Shown: positions 34,150 to 43,364 of the stretch, in pieces
Layout: each line of letters begins with the position of its first letter
Position numbering within the stretch: position 1 is the first letter of the stretch
Assembly (NCBI RefSeq): GCF_030997045.1
Contig: NZ_CP116899.1
Coordinates: 3,992,001 to 4,056,000 of the forward strand
Length of the DNA stretch: 64,000 nt
From: Microbulbifer sp. TB1203
GTDB lineage: Bacteria; Pseudomonadota; Gammaproteobacteria; Pseudomonadales; Cellvibrionaceae
Direction: 5' to 3'
Program-made: the position numbers and the translations under genes
Notes under the pieces: model-generated
What the model saw: the letters and a program-made list of their open reading frames with translations, nothing else
The model's database searches: none
Told to the model about the DNA's origin: nothing

Positions 34150-34710
34150 ATGAAAAAAATCCTGTTTGTCCTCGCTTTTCTCACCTCATCTACAGCCGGC
34201 GCGATAGGGTGGAACAACCCCATCGAAGGTATCTGCGCCGGCGAATACCGGGTGATTACCACTCTTGGTTCGGGGCAGGGCGATCTGCAGATCGAGAACG
34301 ACCAGGATTTTTTCGGCCTCGCCAGTATCGGCATCACGCCCACGGTGGGAGTTTGGCAGGTGGAGCTGCGCTACTCCCATTTCGACGGTAGCGGTGTTAC
34401 CGTCGACCAGTACGGCATCAACTTCAAGGTGGATTTCAGTCTCGCCTGCGACGTGCAGTGCCTCTACTGGATGGCGGGCTGGAACTACGGCGAGTTCGAC
34501 GTGGACACTGTGGAGCAGCACGGCTTTGTATTCCTGGTGGACGACCACGACGAGCAGAGCTACTGGAACGCCGGGGTCGGCTACCGCTACAACTGGACGG
34601 ACGACCTGGATACGTCGTTGGAGTACAACTACAACGATATCGATCGGGTGGCGGGAGTTGACCTGGGGCACCTGCGTACGTGGACGCTCAATTTAAGTTA
34701 TCGTTTCTAG
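34150..34710 (+). CDS. Small outer-membrane beta-barrel protein
   Basis: 186 residues. A signal peptide (MKKILFVLAFLTSSTAGA) is followed by alternating aromatic strands (YRVITTLGSGQGDLQIEND, VWQVELRYSHFDG, YWNAGVGYRYNW, LDTSLEYNYND) and a C-terminal LRTWTLNLSYRF ending in Phe, the signal for BAM-mediated insertion. The size suggests an eight-stranded barrel. Start: ATG at 34150 after AAGGAAGG. Function unknown. Confidence 0.8.
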   Translation: MKKILFVLAFLTSSTAGAIGWNNPIEGICAGEYRVITTLGSGQGDLQIENDQDFFGLASIGITPTVGVWQVELRYSHFDGSGVTVDQYGINFKVDFSLACDVQCLYWMAGWNYGEFDVDTVEQHGFVFLVDDHDEQSYWNAGVGYRYNWTDDLDTSLEYNYNDIDRVAGVDLGHLRTWTLNLSYRF

Positions 34711-34772
34711 GTGCAACCGCTCCTACAAGAGTAATTCCTCCTTGTAGGAGCGGCCGCTGGCCGCGATCAGGT
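34711..34772. repeat. Family B half elements in opposite orientation
   Basis: CAACCGCTCCTACAAG and TTGTAGGAGCGGCCGCTGGC face each other between two convergent genes, giving a GTAGGAGCGG hairpin of about 12 base pairs. Related halves are at 35921-35980 and 36462-36531. Confidence 0.75.
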
Positions 34773-34779
34773 TTCCAGG

Positions 34780-35820
34780 TTATTTAAAAGCGTAGGAAAG
34801 ACTCATATTCACCCCACTCTCCCGCGCCAACTGGTAGCCGTTGTAGTGCGCGGAAATATCCCCCACCCACTCCAGCCCAAGGCGTACGCCGTCCAGCGCG
34901 CCGTCCTGCGCCACCAGGTTGAGGCCCAGCCCCAGGTCCAGCAATTCACCGCCGTAATTGCCCTGCAGATCCGCCGGGCTCGAGTGATTGTGCGAACCCT
35001 TGTAGTGACCGTCGATATCCCCCTCTTTTGAGTACTGCAATCGCGCCGACAGGCTCAACCAGTCGGCCACGCGGTAGGCACTCCAGGCAGTGGCGCCGTA
35101 GCGCTCGCCAAAGGCGAAGCCGGAATCGTTTTCGCTCTCCATCGGCAGGCGCGCGGAGAGCTGGGCTCCCCAGCTCAGTCTGTCCCGTGCGCCCGTGTAG
35201 GTGACGGAGGGCAGCAGGTCCCAGGTGCCGGTGCCCAGCTGCATACCGTAGTGGACGAAGGTGCCGTCGGCATTTTTCTCGTCCACCGAACCGGTGGGCG
35301 CGCTCACCGCCAGGGTTGCGTGCAGCCGCTGGGCGCCGGCGTCCGCCAGGCGGAAGAGTCCGCCTACCACCGTGTCGCCGGTGCCGGAAACCCGGCCCCT
35401 GTGGCTGCCCATCTCGTGGCCGCCGTGCGTATCGCCGTGGCCGCCGCCGGTCATCGCCATATCCATTTCCATGGACATTGTCTGGGGCATCAGCATCAGG
35501 GTCAGGTCGTCGGACACCGCATACATGATGTCCAGCATATGCATTTCCATGGTCATACCGGCGGGCATCATCGAATAGCCGGCTGCGGCCAGGTCCGCCG
35601 CGTCCACCTCGTCCGAACCGCGATAGACCCCGGAATATTCGTCGCGCACGGCGCGGTAGCCGAACATCCACTCACCTTTCGCGTGCAGGTGATCGGCCAT
35701 CACCCCGGCGGGAGCGTGGCCCTCGGGTAGAAAGATCGGCGCCCTGTCCCCGTGGGCGAAAGCGGTTTGCGTGATGAGGCCGGCCGTGGCGGCCAGCAGA
35801 ACGGAATTAATTTGTTTCAC
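34780..35820 (-). CDS. Met/His-rich outer-membrane protein, probably copper-related
   Basis: About 346 residues with a signal peptide (VKQINSVLLAATAGLITQTAFA). A Met-rich stretch around residues 95-135 (MTMEMHMLDIMYAV, MLMPQTMSMEMDMAM) and a His/Gly segment (GGGHGDTHGGHEMGSH) are classical copper-binding compositions. The rest is beta-barrel-like and ends in an aromatic-rich strand (SGVNMSLSYAFK). Relatives are often annotated as transporter in copper-resistance clusters. The next gene upstream is DUF2946-like, which supports this. The start is GTG at 35820 after GCAGGAG; the longer frame to 36492 runs through a repeat and the neighbouring gene and is rejected. Confidence 0.8.
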   Translation of the reverse strand: MKQINSVLLAATAGLITQTAFAHGDRAPIFLPEGHAPAGVMADHLHAKGEWMFGYRAVRDEYSGVYRGSDEVDAADLAAAGYSMMPAGMTMEMHMLDIMYAVSDDLTLMLMPQTMSMEMDMAMTGGGHGDTHGGHEMGSHRGRVSGTGDTVVGGLFRLADAGAQRLHATLAVSAPTGSVDEKNADGTFVHYGMQLGTGTWDLLPSVTYTGARDRLSWGAQLSARLPMESENDSGFAFGERYGATAWSAYRVADWLSLSARLQYSKEGDIDGHYKGSHNHSSPADLQGNYGGELLDLGLGLNLVAQDGALDGVRLGLEWVGDISAHYNGYQLARESGVNMSLSYAFK

Positions 35821-35920
35821 GGATTTTCTCCTGCAATATTTCCGCGCACCGCAAACGCTTTGCAGTGCGCAAATTAAAAAGTTTTTTCGTAACTGCTCAC
35901 TCGCAGGGAATGTGCGTTGG

Positions 35921-35980
35921 GTGCCCGCGATCGGCCTCTGTTCGCGGGCATGTCGGATGGCCGCCCCGCCGCTCCTACAG
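35921..35980. repeat. Family B half copy
   Basis: GTGCCCGCGATCGGCCTCTG followed by the arm TCGCGGGCATGTCGGATGG and GCCGCTCCTACAG: the right half of the palindrome at 3692-3780, including its loop, with the left arm lost. Confidence 0.8.
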
Positions 35981-36004
35981 GGGGAGTAGTTACGTTTTTT
36001 CTTT

Positions 36005-36430
36005 CTAGAGATACAGGAAATTGGGAGGGGCGCGCTCGGGCGGCAGAAAATAGCGGTGCCTTTGAGCGCTATTTTTTGTGGGATTGGCAAAGGAGGGGGA
36101 AATCCCCGCGATACCCGCGAAAACTTCCGCAGTGCCGGTGACCGCCGCGGTGGCGACGGTGGAAAAGCTGCAGTGATTGTCGGCAAAACTCTGCGCCGTG
36201 GGCGCGTCGTGCTGGTGGCCGGCCGGATGGTGATGGCCGTTGTGGCGCGGGGCGAGCAGTTCGAGTAGCAGCGCGCTGCGGCTGTCGCCGTGGCAGTATC
36301 CGTAGGGAGCGCCGCCGGCCAGCGGCGCGGGCATAAAGCCCGCGGGCACCAGGCCGCGCACCGCGAGGAATACCGCCAGCAGCAGTACGGCCTGCCAGCG
36401 GTGTAAATTGAAGGGTCTGCGCTGTGCCAT
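36005..36430 (-). CDS. DUF2946-like small membrane/periplasmic protein
   Basis: 141 residues. An N-terminal membrane segment (WQAVLLLAVFLAVRGLVPAG) ends in the FMPAP that is characteristic of DUF2946. A His-rich region (HNGHHHPAGHQHD) and NHCSFSTVA follow. DUF2946 proteins are small and often encoded beside copper transporters and TonB-dependent copper receptors. The ATG at 36430 matches the family start better than 36505. It is transcribed toward the Met-rich outer-membrane protein gene. Confidence 0.72.
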   Translation of the reverse strand: MAQRRPFNLHRWQAVLLLAVFLAVRGLVPAGFMPAPLAGGAPYGYCHGDSRSALLLELLAPRHNGHHHPAGHQHDAPTAQSFADNHCSFSTVATAAVTGTAEVFAGIAGISPSFANPTKNSAQRHRYFLPPERAPPNFLYL

Positions 36431-36461
36431 CGTTTTTGTCGGGTCCGGCTTCGGCAGCGGG

Positions 36462-36531
36462 ATCGATCGCGGCCAGCGGCCGCTCCTAACAAAGATTCTT
36501 TTCACTGTAGGAGCGGCCGTTGGCCGCGATC
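36462..36531. repeat. Family B palindrome, variant
   Basis: GATCGCGGCCAGCGGCCGCT and TAGGAGCGGCCGTTGGCCGCGATC form an inverted pair separated by an AT-rich loop, between the DUF2946-like and DUF58 genes. Confidence 0.8.
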
Positions 36532-36554
36532 AAAGTTTCAGGATAACCACGGGC

Positions 36555-37889
36555 TCAGATTCTACCGCTGCGCTTAAGGCGCCAGTAACTCTCCACCAGC
36601 GCCATATGCAGCTGCGCCGGCTCCGAGTCCACCACCAGTACGTTGCGCGCGCGCAGTTGTTGCAGCAGGCGTGCGCGGCGGTGCAGGAAATCCCGCGCGG
36701 CGGTCCAGTCGATGGCGCTGTCGAAGTCGCGCACCGGTTCGTGCACCAGGTTATCCAGCGCGGTCTCCCGCAGGCTGGCCACCATCACCAGGTGCCGGCG
36801 GCTCAGCAGCTGCACCGCGGCCAGCAGTTCGTCGCTGTCCTCGTCGCGCAGGTTGGTCACCAGAATGACCAGGGCGCGGCGCTGGTGCCGGGCCAGCAGC
36901 TGCTGCGCGGCGCCGCTGAAGTCGCTGTGGGCCGTGCCGGAGTGCAGGTCGTAGACGTGGTTGAGCAGCAGGTTGATACTCCCCTCCCCCTTTACCGGCG
37001 GCAGCTCGCTGTCGCCGCCGCCGGTGGCGAAGGCGTGCAGACCCACCGCGTCCCCCTGCTTGATCGCCACGTAGGCGGACAGCAGCAGCGCGTTGAGGGC
37101 GTGGTCGAAGTGGCTGAGTTCGCCGTCCTTGGTGCGCATGCGGCGGCCGCAATCCAGCATGTAGACGATTTCCTGGTCGCGCTCGTCCTGGTACTCGCGG
37201 CTGATCAGTTTGCGCATGCGCGCGCTGGCCCGCCAGTCCACCTGCCGCTGGCTGTCGCCGCGACGGTATTCGCGCAACTGGCGGAAGTCCATGCCTTCGC
37301 CGCGGCGCTGCTGCTGGTGCAGGCCCAGGTAGCGCAGGCTCTGCTCGGTGCTGAGCGCCTGCAGCGAGGAGATGCCGAGGAAATTGGGGTAGACCTTCAC
37401 CGTCTGCGGCTCGCCCAGCAGCACTTTTTTCTGCCAAAGTCCCCAGGGGGCGTCCGCCAGCACTTCGATGCGGCCGAAGTCGGCGCGGCCGCGATGGTGT
37501 GGTACCACGGGGTAGTCGATCTCCACTTCCTGGTTGCAATCCAGCTGCGCGCGGCGCGGCAGTGCGCGGCTGCGCAATTGGTCGGGAAGCTGGTCGCTCA
37601 CCAGCAGCGCCAGCGGGCGCGGTCCGAAATTGCGCAGGGTGAGCCGCACCCGGTTCTCAACTCCAAGGGCCAGGTTCCCGGGGAGTTGCCGTTCGCCCTC
37701 CGCTCCCCGCACTTTGCGCCCCACCAGCCAGTCCAGCAGTGCCGCCCCCAGCAGCAGGGCGCCGGTGCACCACCAGGCGGTGGCGAGCCCGTCGGCGGCG
37801 CGGGGCAGCCAGATGCGCGCGGCGCTGACCACCAGCGCCGCCAGGCACCAGTAGCCGAGCAGTTTTACCAGGCGGCGGCTCGGTCTCAC
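36555..37889 (-). CDS. DUF58-domain protein (MoxR-associated)
   Basis: 444 residues. Two N-terminal membrane helices precede a soluble part ending in the DUF58 domain. Marks are GEGMDFRQLREYRRGDSQR, VDWRASARMRKLISREY and then a vWA-like stretch (EIVYMLDCGRRM). It overlaps the MoxR gene by four bases. DUF58 proteins work with MoxR AAA+ ATPases in envelope-stress or metalloprotein-maturation complexes at the membrane; the exact client here is unknown. Confidence 0.92.
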   Translation of the reverse strand: MRPSRRLVKLLGYWCLAALVVSAARIWLPRAADGLATAWWCTGALLLGAALLDWLVGRKVRGAEGERQLPGNLALGVENRVRLTLRNFGPRPLALLVSDQLPDQLRSRALPRRAQLDCNQEVEIDYPVVPHHRGRADFGRIEVLADAPWGLWQKKVLLGEPQTVKVYPNFLGISSLQALSTEQSLRYLGLHQQQRRGEGMDFRQLREYRRGDSQRQVDWRASARMRKLISREYQDERDQEIVYMLDCGRRMRTKDGELSHFDHALNALLLSAYVAIKQGDAVGLHAFATGGGDSELPPVKGEGSINLLLNHVYDLHSGTAHSDFSGAAQQLLARHQRRALVILVTNLRDEDSDELLAAVQLLSRRHLVMVASLRETALDNLVHEPVRDFDSAIDWTAARDFLHRRARLLQQLRARNVLVVDSEPAQLHMALVESYWRLKRSGRI

Positions 37890-38884
37890 AGCCGGGGCGC
37901 TTCCACTGTTTCGATGATCTGTGCCAGTACCGAGTCCGCGGTCTCGCCGTCGATCTCCATATCCGGCGACAGGCCCACGCGGTGGCGCATTACCGGGATA
38001 GCCATGGCCTTGACGTCATCCGGCAGTACGAACTCGCGGCCCTGGAGCAGCGCCTGGGCGCGGGCCGCCTGCAACAGGCCGATACTGGCGCGGGGGCCGG
38101 CGCTGCGGCGCAGCTGCGCGCTTTCGCGGGTGGCGCGCACCAGGCGCACTGCGTAGTGCAGCACCTGCTGATCTACCGCGACTTTGGGCACCAGGGCCTG
38201 CAACTGTTGCAGCTGTTCGACGGTGAGCAGGCCGACCGGCTGTTGCAGCTGCTGTTCGATGCGCCCGCTGCTCGCCGCCGCGGCCAGTTTCAATTCCGCC
38301 TCCAGGCTGGGGAAATCGATCAGCACCTTGAGCAGAAAGCGGTCCAGCTCCGCCTCCGGCAGCGGATAGGTGCCCTCCTGCTCGATGGGGTTCTGGGTGG
38401 CCAGCACCATAAACGGGCTCGGGGTGGGCAGGGCTTCGCCGTCGATGGTGACCTGCTTCTCCTGCATCACTTCCAGCAGCGCCGCCTGGGTTTTCGCAGG
38501 AGCGCGGTTGATTTCGTCCGCCAGCAACAGGTTGGTGAACACCGGTCCGCGGCGCACCTCGAAGCGGCTCTCGCCCATGTGGTAGATGGCGTGGCCGGTG
38601 ACGTCCGCAGGCATCAGGTCCGGGGTGAACTGGATGCGCCGGAAGCGGCCGCCGAAACAGTTGGCCAGGGAGCGCACCAGCAGGGTCTTGCCCAGGCCAG
38701 GCACCCCCTCGAGCAGTACGTGGCCGGAGGCGAGCAGCGCGATCAGCACCTGCTCCACCACTTCCTCCTGGCCGATCAGCAGCCGGTTGATGGTATTGCG
38801 CAGCAGTGTCAGCTGGGCGCCGGCGGCCTGCCATTGTTCAGTTTCCGCGGATTGTTCTGTGGGGGTATTCAGGGTTTCGCTCAT
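37886..38884 (-). CDS. MoxR-family AAA+ ATPase
   Basis: 332 residues. Walker A is LLEGVPGLGKTLLVRSLA, Walker B is LLLADEINRAPAKTQAAL, sensor 1 is MVLATQNPIEQEGTYPLPEA and sensor 2 lies in ASIGLLQAARAQALLQGRE. MoxR proteins act as chaperone-like ATPases with DUF58/vWA partners, encoded immediately downstream. The gene overlaps the DUF4350 gene upstream by four bases. Confidence 0.95.
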   Translation of the reverse strand: MSETLNTPTEQSAETEQWQAAGAQLTLLRNTINRLLIGQEEVVEQVLIALLASGHVLLEGVPGLGKTLLVRSLANCFGGRFRRIQFTPDLMPADVTGHAIYHMGESRFEVRRGPVFTNLLLADEINRAPAKTQAALLEVMQEKQVTIDGEALPTPSPFMVLATQNPIEQEGTYPLPEAELDRFLLKVLIDFPSLEAELKLAAAASSGRIEQQLQQPVGLLTVEQLQQLQALVPKVAVDQQVLHYAVRLVRATRESAQLRRSAGPRASIGLLQAARAQALLQGREFVLPDDVKAMAIPVMRHRVGLSPDMEIDGETADSVLAQIIETVEAPRL

Positions 38885-40170
38885 AGTGCGGCCTCGATTT
38901 GCTGCAGTTTGCGCATCTGTTCGGTAAAGGTCTCTTCGCTCCGGGGCGGGTCGCCCCAGAGGGTCGCGGCGATGGAGGATTCGTCCAGCCCGGTCTGTGC
39001 GGCCAGTTGTGTGCAGAGTTTGCGCCGGATCGGCGGGCTGGCGCGCTCCCCGCCCAGCCGTCGCAGCAGCGCGTCCCGCTGCTGGCGCACCAGGTTTTCG
39101 CAGTGCCCGGCGCGCCAGTAGTAGTGGCCGCAGGCGGAGATATGTTCCAGCAGCGAGCGCCGCGCGGTCTCCGGTTCCGGCGCGCGGGGGCCGAAGCGGC
39201 GCGAGCGGTACAGCAGCCAGGCGAGCAGGGCCAGGGCGCCGGCGAGGAAGAACTCCCCGGCGTAGCGCCGCGCCAGCTCTCCCAGCGAGTCGAAACGCGG
39301 GCGGGTGAGAAAGACGAAGTTGCCGTCGGAGGCGAGCAGGCGCAGCAGGTAGGCGTGGTCGAAATGGCCGATGCGGTCCGATCGCCAGAGGCCGCCGTCC
39401 GCGACAATGGTGATCAGCCCGTCGCCGCGCTCGAACTGCATAAAGGGCACGCCGGTGTCGTCGCGGTGAATTTTGGCCCAGAATACGGGCCCGTCGCTGG
39501 CCTCTTCTTCCTCCAGTGCCGGGTGTTGAAGCTGGTGGCGGCCGGTGAAATGCAACCGGTACTCGCCGCCATCTTCGGTGGCCAGGGTGACCAGGTCCTC
39601 CGGGTCCACATCCGGATTGCGCGGCGGTTTTTCCTCTTCGGCGGACTCCTCCTTCTCCTCCGGTTCGCCCTCGCGCAGGCGGCGGTTGTGTTCGCGGAGT
39701 ATTTCGCTGGCGCTCTTGCCCTCGAATTCCTCCGCCTCTTCGCCGAGGAGTTCGCGGAAGGGGTGCTCGAAGTCGATTCCGTCCCGCTCCTCCAGGGAGA
39801 CCTCCAACCGGTCCAGCAGCCAGTCCCGCTCGCCCTCGCCCGCGATATGGGCTACCACAATGGCGTGGCCGCCGCTCTCCACCCAGCCGAGCAGTTCGTC
39901 CGCGCGCTTGAGGTTATACGCCTGGCTGGAGCTGGCCAGATAGAGGGTGTCGTCGGGGGCGAGAGTATTCAGTACGGAGATATTGTCTGCGCGCCGGGTT
40001 TGCAGGCCGTCGGCGGCGAGGAACTGCTCCGCGGCCAGGTAGGGGTTGCGCCGGGCCTCCGGCCCCCAGCCGAGGTCCAGTTCCTCGCTGTAGCGCTCGA
40101 AGAAATACAGGAAGGCCGCGGTGGTGGCGGCGGTGAGCAGCAGTGATACGGCGAGAAGAAACCTAGTCAC
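38881..40170 (-). CDS. DUF4350-domain membrane protein
   Basis: About 429 residues with an N-terminal membrane helix (RFLLAVSLLLTAATTAAFLY) and a second helix around residues 305-325 (YAGEFFLAGALALLAWLLYR). The large periplasmic part has the DUF4350 look: GPEARRNPYLAAEQFLAADG, then LLGWVESGGHAIVVAH. An acidic, low-complexity stretch (EEKEESAEEEKPPRNP) sits in the middle. GTG at 40170 overlaps the upstream stop (GTGACTAG). It belongs to the MoxR/DUF58 module. Confidence 0.87.
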   Translation of the reverse strand: MTRFLLAVSLLLTAATTAAFLYFFERYSEELDLGWGPEARRNPYLAAEQFLAADGLQTRRADNISVLNTLAPDDTLYLASSSQAYNLKRADELLGWVESGGHAIVVAHIAGEGERDWLLDRLEVSLEERDGIDFEHPFRELLGEEAEEFEGKSASEILREHNRRLREGEPEEKEESAEEEKPPRNPDVDPEDLVTLATEDGGEYRLHFTGRHQLQHPALEEEEASDGPVFWAKIHRDDTGVPFMQFERGDGLITIVADGGLWRSDRIGHFDHAYLLRLLASDGNFVFLTRPRFDSLGELARRYAGEFFLAGALALLAWLLYRSRRFGPRAPEPETARRSLLEHISACGHYYWRAGHCENLVRQQRDALLRRLGGERASPPIRRKLCTQLAAQTGLDESSIAATLWGDPPRSEETFTEQMRKLQQIEAAL

Positions 40171-41716
40171 GGGCAAACACCTCTTGCCACTGTCCGCACA
40201 GGGTCTGCACCCGCGCCATTTCCGGCGCGCGGTGGGCGTAGGCGAGCTGTTGCCAGACCGCAGTCAGCTGCTGTACGAAGCCGCTCAGCGCCGAACTCAC
40301 CGGCGGCTGTTCTTGATTCCCTCCCCGGCGGTGCTCTACCAGCCGCGCGCACTCGCGCTCTGTGAGGTGATCGCCGAACTCAAAGAGGTAGTCCTCGATC
40401 AGGTGTGACAGGGTGGCGCGATACAGCAGCCCCAGTCCGGCCCGCTGCTCGCCCTGTTGCCACAGGCGCAGCACCTCGGCACAGACATCCGCCGGCAGGC
40501 TGGACTGGCGCACGTCCAGGCCGAACAGGGTCTCCGGCACGGCCTTTTTTTCTCGCGGGGGCTTTCTGTGGAATTTAAGTGCCCGGCCGAGCTGTTCGCG
40601 GTAGTGCCAGAGCAGGTAGGCCGTCAGGCCGATGGCACCGATCCACAGCAGTACTTCCAGCAATCCGGCAACAAGCGGGCCCCAACTGGTTCCGCTGTCC
40701 GGAGGCTCATCCGCGGACAGGCTCTCCAGCCACTCGAGAAGGGCGATCACCCATTCGGGGAAGGCCTCGCTCTGCCAGTCGATTTCTTTCAGGCGCCAGC
40801 TCTTGACGGTCTCCATCCGGTGGAAGTCCTCGCCCGCAAGGATTTCGTCGATCTGTTCCCGCGCCTGCTCCGGAGTGCCCCCGGCATCGGCGCGGGCCTG
40901 CAGTGCCGGCGCCGCGGCAAAAATGCCCAGGGCGCACAGCAGCATCAGCTGCGCCGCGAGGGGGGCGGTCTTTTCGCTGCGCCGCTGGCGTTCCACCAGG
41001 TTGCGGAACTGTATCTCGATATCCCAGGCCTCCAGTTCGATGCGCCGGCCGATATACAGGGAGAAACCGCAGACGATATAAAAGGGCGCGACCGCGGCCA
41101 TCACCAGCAGGTAGAGGCAGTTCAGTGCCCACACCAGCCAGGTTTGCCCGCTGATCAGAAAGGGCATCCAGTCGATCTCCACCTGCTCCGGTATCAGCAG
41201 GTAGATCAGTGCTGCCAATGCCAGGAAAAGGATTATTTCCAGGTGGTACCCGGTGAGCGTCAACCAGGTGGCGGCGCTGGCGTGCTTGCGGTGCAGCACG
41301 CCGATGCGCGCCCCCCGCGCCGCGCCGCTGCTCTGCTCCAGCAGGGTCACTGGCATATCGAAGGAGCGTGTGGGGCTGAGGCGCCGCCAGCTGAGCCACG
41401 CCAGCCAGTCGCGGCGGTTGACGGAAAAGAACTGCTTTAGCGCGGCGCCGGCGGACATCCTCTCACCGAACAGCGCGCGGCTGGCGATCAGCAGCGGCAG
41501 GCGGTCGTACACCGGCTTCAGCCACCAGACCAGGAAGAACGCCCACCCCGGGGAGTCGCGCAGCAGCAGCGCTACGATCCCGAACACCAGCGCCGCCGGC
41601 AGCAGCCACACGACAAACAGCGGCCACCACAGTCGCCGCGCCAATGCCACGCCCAGGTCGATGGATTCCCAGGGCGAGCGCAGCCGCGCGCGCACCGCCA
41701 GCCGGTTAAGGTCCAC
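40163..41716 (-). CDS. DUF4129-domain membrane protein
   Basis: 517 residues with several membrane helices in the N-terminal half (RLWWPLFVVWLLPAALVFGI and later ones) and a soluble C-terminus. The part after the last helix (about 385-517) fits DUF4129: AEVLRLWQQGEQRAGLGLLY then LTERECARLV and a final helical segment. GTG start at 41716, overlapping the SpoIIM-like gene's stop. DUF4129 proteins recur in MoxR-DUF58 clusters and in transglutaminase clusters. Confidence 0.87.
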   Translation of the reverse strand: MDLNRLAVRARLRSPWESIDLGVALARRLWWPLFVVWLLPAALVFGIVALLLRDSPGWAFFLVWWLKPVYDRLPLLIASRALFGERMSAGAALKQFFSVNRRDWLAWLSWRRLSPTRSFDMPVTLLEQSSGAARGARIGVLHRKHASAATWLTLTGYHLEIILFLALAALIYLLIPEQVEIDWMPFLISGQTWLVWALNCLYLLVMAAVAPFYIVCGFSLYIGRRIELEAWDIEIQFRNLVERQRRSEKTAPLAAQLMLLCALGIFAAAPALQARADAGGTPEQAREQIDEILAGEDFHRMETVKSWRLKEIDWQSEAFPEWVIALLEWLESLSADEPPDSGTSWGPLVAGLLEVLLWIGAIGLTAYLLWHYREQLGRALKFHRKPPREKKAVPETLFGLDVRQSSLPADVCAEVLRLWQQGEQRAGLGLLYRATLSHLIEDYLFEFGDHLTERECARLVEHRRGGNQEQPPVSSALSGFVQQLTAVWQQLAYAHRAPEMARVQTLCGQWQEVFARD

Positions 41717-42665
41717 GGTTCGCCTCCCCGCGCCCGGCGAGGGCGAAGTAAGCGATCACCAGCAACCAAAGCGCCGCGCCCACGCCCAGTTTTATTCCAA
41801 TCCCCAGTTGGGTGCTGGAGGACCAGAAGGCCTCCAGGAAGGCGGCGATCACCAGCATCGCGAAGGTGCCGTACATGATTTTCATCGCCTCGACACTGGC
41901 CAGGCGCAGTGCCACCAGGCGACGGTGGCGGCCGGGATCGATCAGCGACTGGCCCAGGCGCAGGCCGGCGGCGCCGGCGAAGACGATGGCGGTCAGTTCG
42001 AAGGCGCCGTGGCCGATCACGAAAGGATAAAAGGTGGATACGAAGCCCACCCGGCTGATATGCCCGAACACCGCGCCCAGGTAGACGCCGTTGAACACCA
42101 GGAAAAAAATCGACCCCAGGCCGAAGAGGATGCCCCCCGCAAAGGTGCGGAAGGCGATGCCGATATTGTTCTTGATATAGAAACCGAACATCATCAGGTC
42201 GGAATCGGAGCCGCGCTCGCGGCCCAGCACCCGGTTGGCAGGGTCGTACATGGATTCGAACTGCATCACCTGCTCCGGGGTCATCACCGCGTAGATCAGC
42301 GCATCGTTCCAGTAGCTGCCGAGCCCCAGCACCAGCGCCGGCAGCACGAAGAGCGCGGTGGCCAGCCAGACGTAGCGGGCCTGCTCGCGGATTGCCCGGG
42401 GAAAGCCGGCGGAGAGATACCACAGCCAGGTGTTTTTGCGCAGGGTTTGCTGCTGGTAGACCCGGTGGTGCGCGGCCATCACCAACTGGTTGAGGCGGTC
42501 GATCAGGCGGTTGGTGTACTGGCGCTCCACTGCCACCGCCAGCTGCTGGCACAGGCTGCGATAGGCCGCCGGCAGGTCCAGGCCGGCATCGCCGCCGCGC
42601 TTGAGCCATTGCTCCAACTGCTGCCAGCTCTCGCCGTACTTGTTCTCGAAATCGTTCTGTTTCAT
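41706..42665 (-). CDS. SpoIIM-family (stage II sporulation protein M-like) membrane protein
   Basis: 319 residues. Hydrophobic helices alternate with short loops; FRTFAGGILFGLGSIFFLVF, FVIGHGAFELTAIVFAGAAG and LRLGQSLIDPGRH are the usual SpoIIM-family signatures. The name is historical; outside Firmicutes these proteins accompany RDD and MoxR/DUF58 modules and are not linked to sporulation. One base separates it from the RDD gene. Confidence 0.9.
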   Translation of the reverse strand: MKQNDFENKYGESWQQLEQWLKRGGDAGLDLPAAYRSLCQQLAVAVERQYTNRLIDRLNQLVMAAHHRVYQQQTLRKNTWLWYLSAGFPRAIREQARYVWLATALFVLPALVLGLGSYWNDALIYAVMTPEQVMQFESMYDPANRVLGRERGSDSDLMMFGFYIKNNIGIAFRTFAGGILFGLGSIFFLVFNGVYLGAVFGHISRVGFVSTFYPFVIGHGAFELTAIVFAGAAGLRLGQSLIDPGRHRRLVALRLASVEAMKIMYGTFAMLVIAAFLEAFWSSSTQLGIGIKLGVGAALWLLVIAYFALAGRGEANRGP

Positions 42666-43346
42666 TTATCTGGAACCGAGCAGCCAGCAGCCCACGGCGC
42701 GCAGGTACTGCAAACCGGTTTCACCGGATTTGCCGGTCACCGGCTCCAGCAGCCCGGCCAGCTCCCGTTGTCGCGCCTCGCTGAGTTCGCCGTGGCGCTC
42801 CGCCAGGCTGATTACCGCCAACTGGTCCTGCAGTTGCAGGTCGCGGGGCGGCGCCAGCGGCGCGACCTTGGGCAGCTCCGGTCGCTGCCCGCCGGTCTGC
42901 CGGTAGACCACCAGGGTGCCCGCGGCCATGTCCCCCAGGCGCTGGAAGTTTTTGTTCAGGACCATGGACAAAGTGCCGGCGGCGTAGCCGAACGGCAGGA
43001 AGTCGGCGAAGCGCAACAGGTTGCGCAGCAGGGAAGCGCCCCAGGACACGGGGGTGAGATTGTCGTTGACCACGATCAGGCCGAAGGCTTTCTTGCCCGG
43101 GGTCTGGCCGTTGCGCACCACTTCAAAAAATACCGGATAGAACCACTCCAGCAGGAAGGAGCACAGCAGCCATATCCCCATACCCGCGCGATCGGCGAAC
43201 GCCAGCGCAATGCCGAGCGCGGCGAGGATCAGCGAACGGTAGAAGACATCCACCGCATAGGCGAGGATGCGCGGCACAGGCCCGGCGGCCTGTGCTTTCA
43301 GGTCGATGCCCTCGGGGGTCTCGATACTGTAGGCGGTGTCCAACAA
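42666..43346 (-). CDS. RDD-family membrane protein
   Basis: 226 residues. The RDD domain is seen in AQAAGPVPRILAYAVDVFYR, with three to four helices and GQTPGKKAFGLIVVNDN. The start codon is TTG at 43346 or the TTG next to it, preceded by GGGGGATGG. RDD proteins are small integral membrane proteins, some linked to ion transport. It is the first gene of the MoxR module as transcribed, if the 43365 gene is separate. Confidence 0.87.
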   Translation of the reverse strand: MLDTAYSIETPEGIDLKAQAAGPVPRILAYAVDVFYRSLILAALGIALAFADRAGMGIWLLCSFLLEWFYPVFFEVVRNGQTPGKKAFGLIVVNDNLTPVSWGASLLRNLLRFADFLPFGYAAGTLSMVLNKNFQRLGDMAAGTLVVYRQTGGQRPELPKVAPLAPPRDLQLQDQLAVISLAERHGELSEARQRELAGLLEPVTGKSGETGLQYLRAVGCWLLGSR

Positions 43347-43364
43347 ACCACCATCCCCCGCAAA

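Noticed and set aside
34780..36492. A 570-codon version of the Met-rich outer-membrane protein
   Set aside because: The first half is a shadow of the DUF2946-like gene and of a repeat; a GTG with a good ribosome site and signal peptide lies at 35820.
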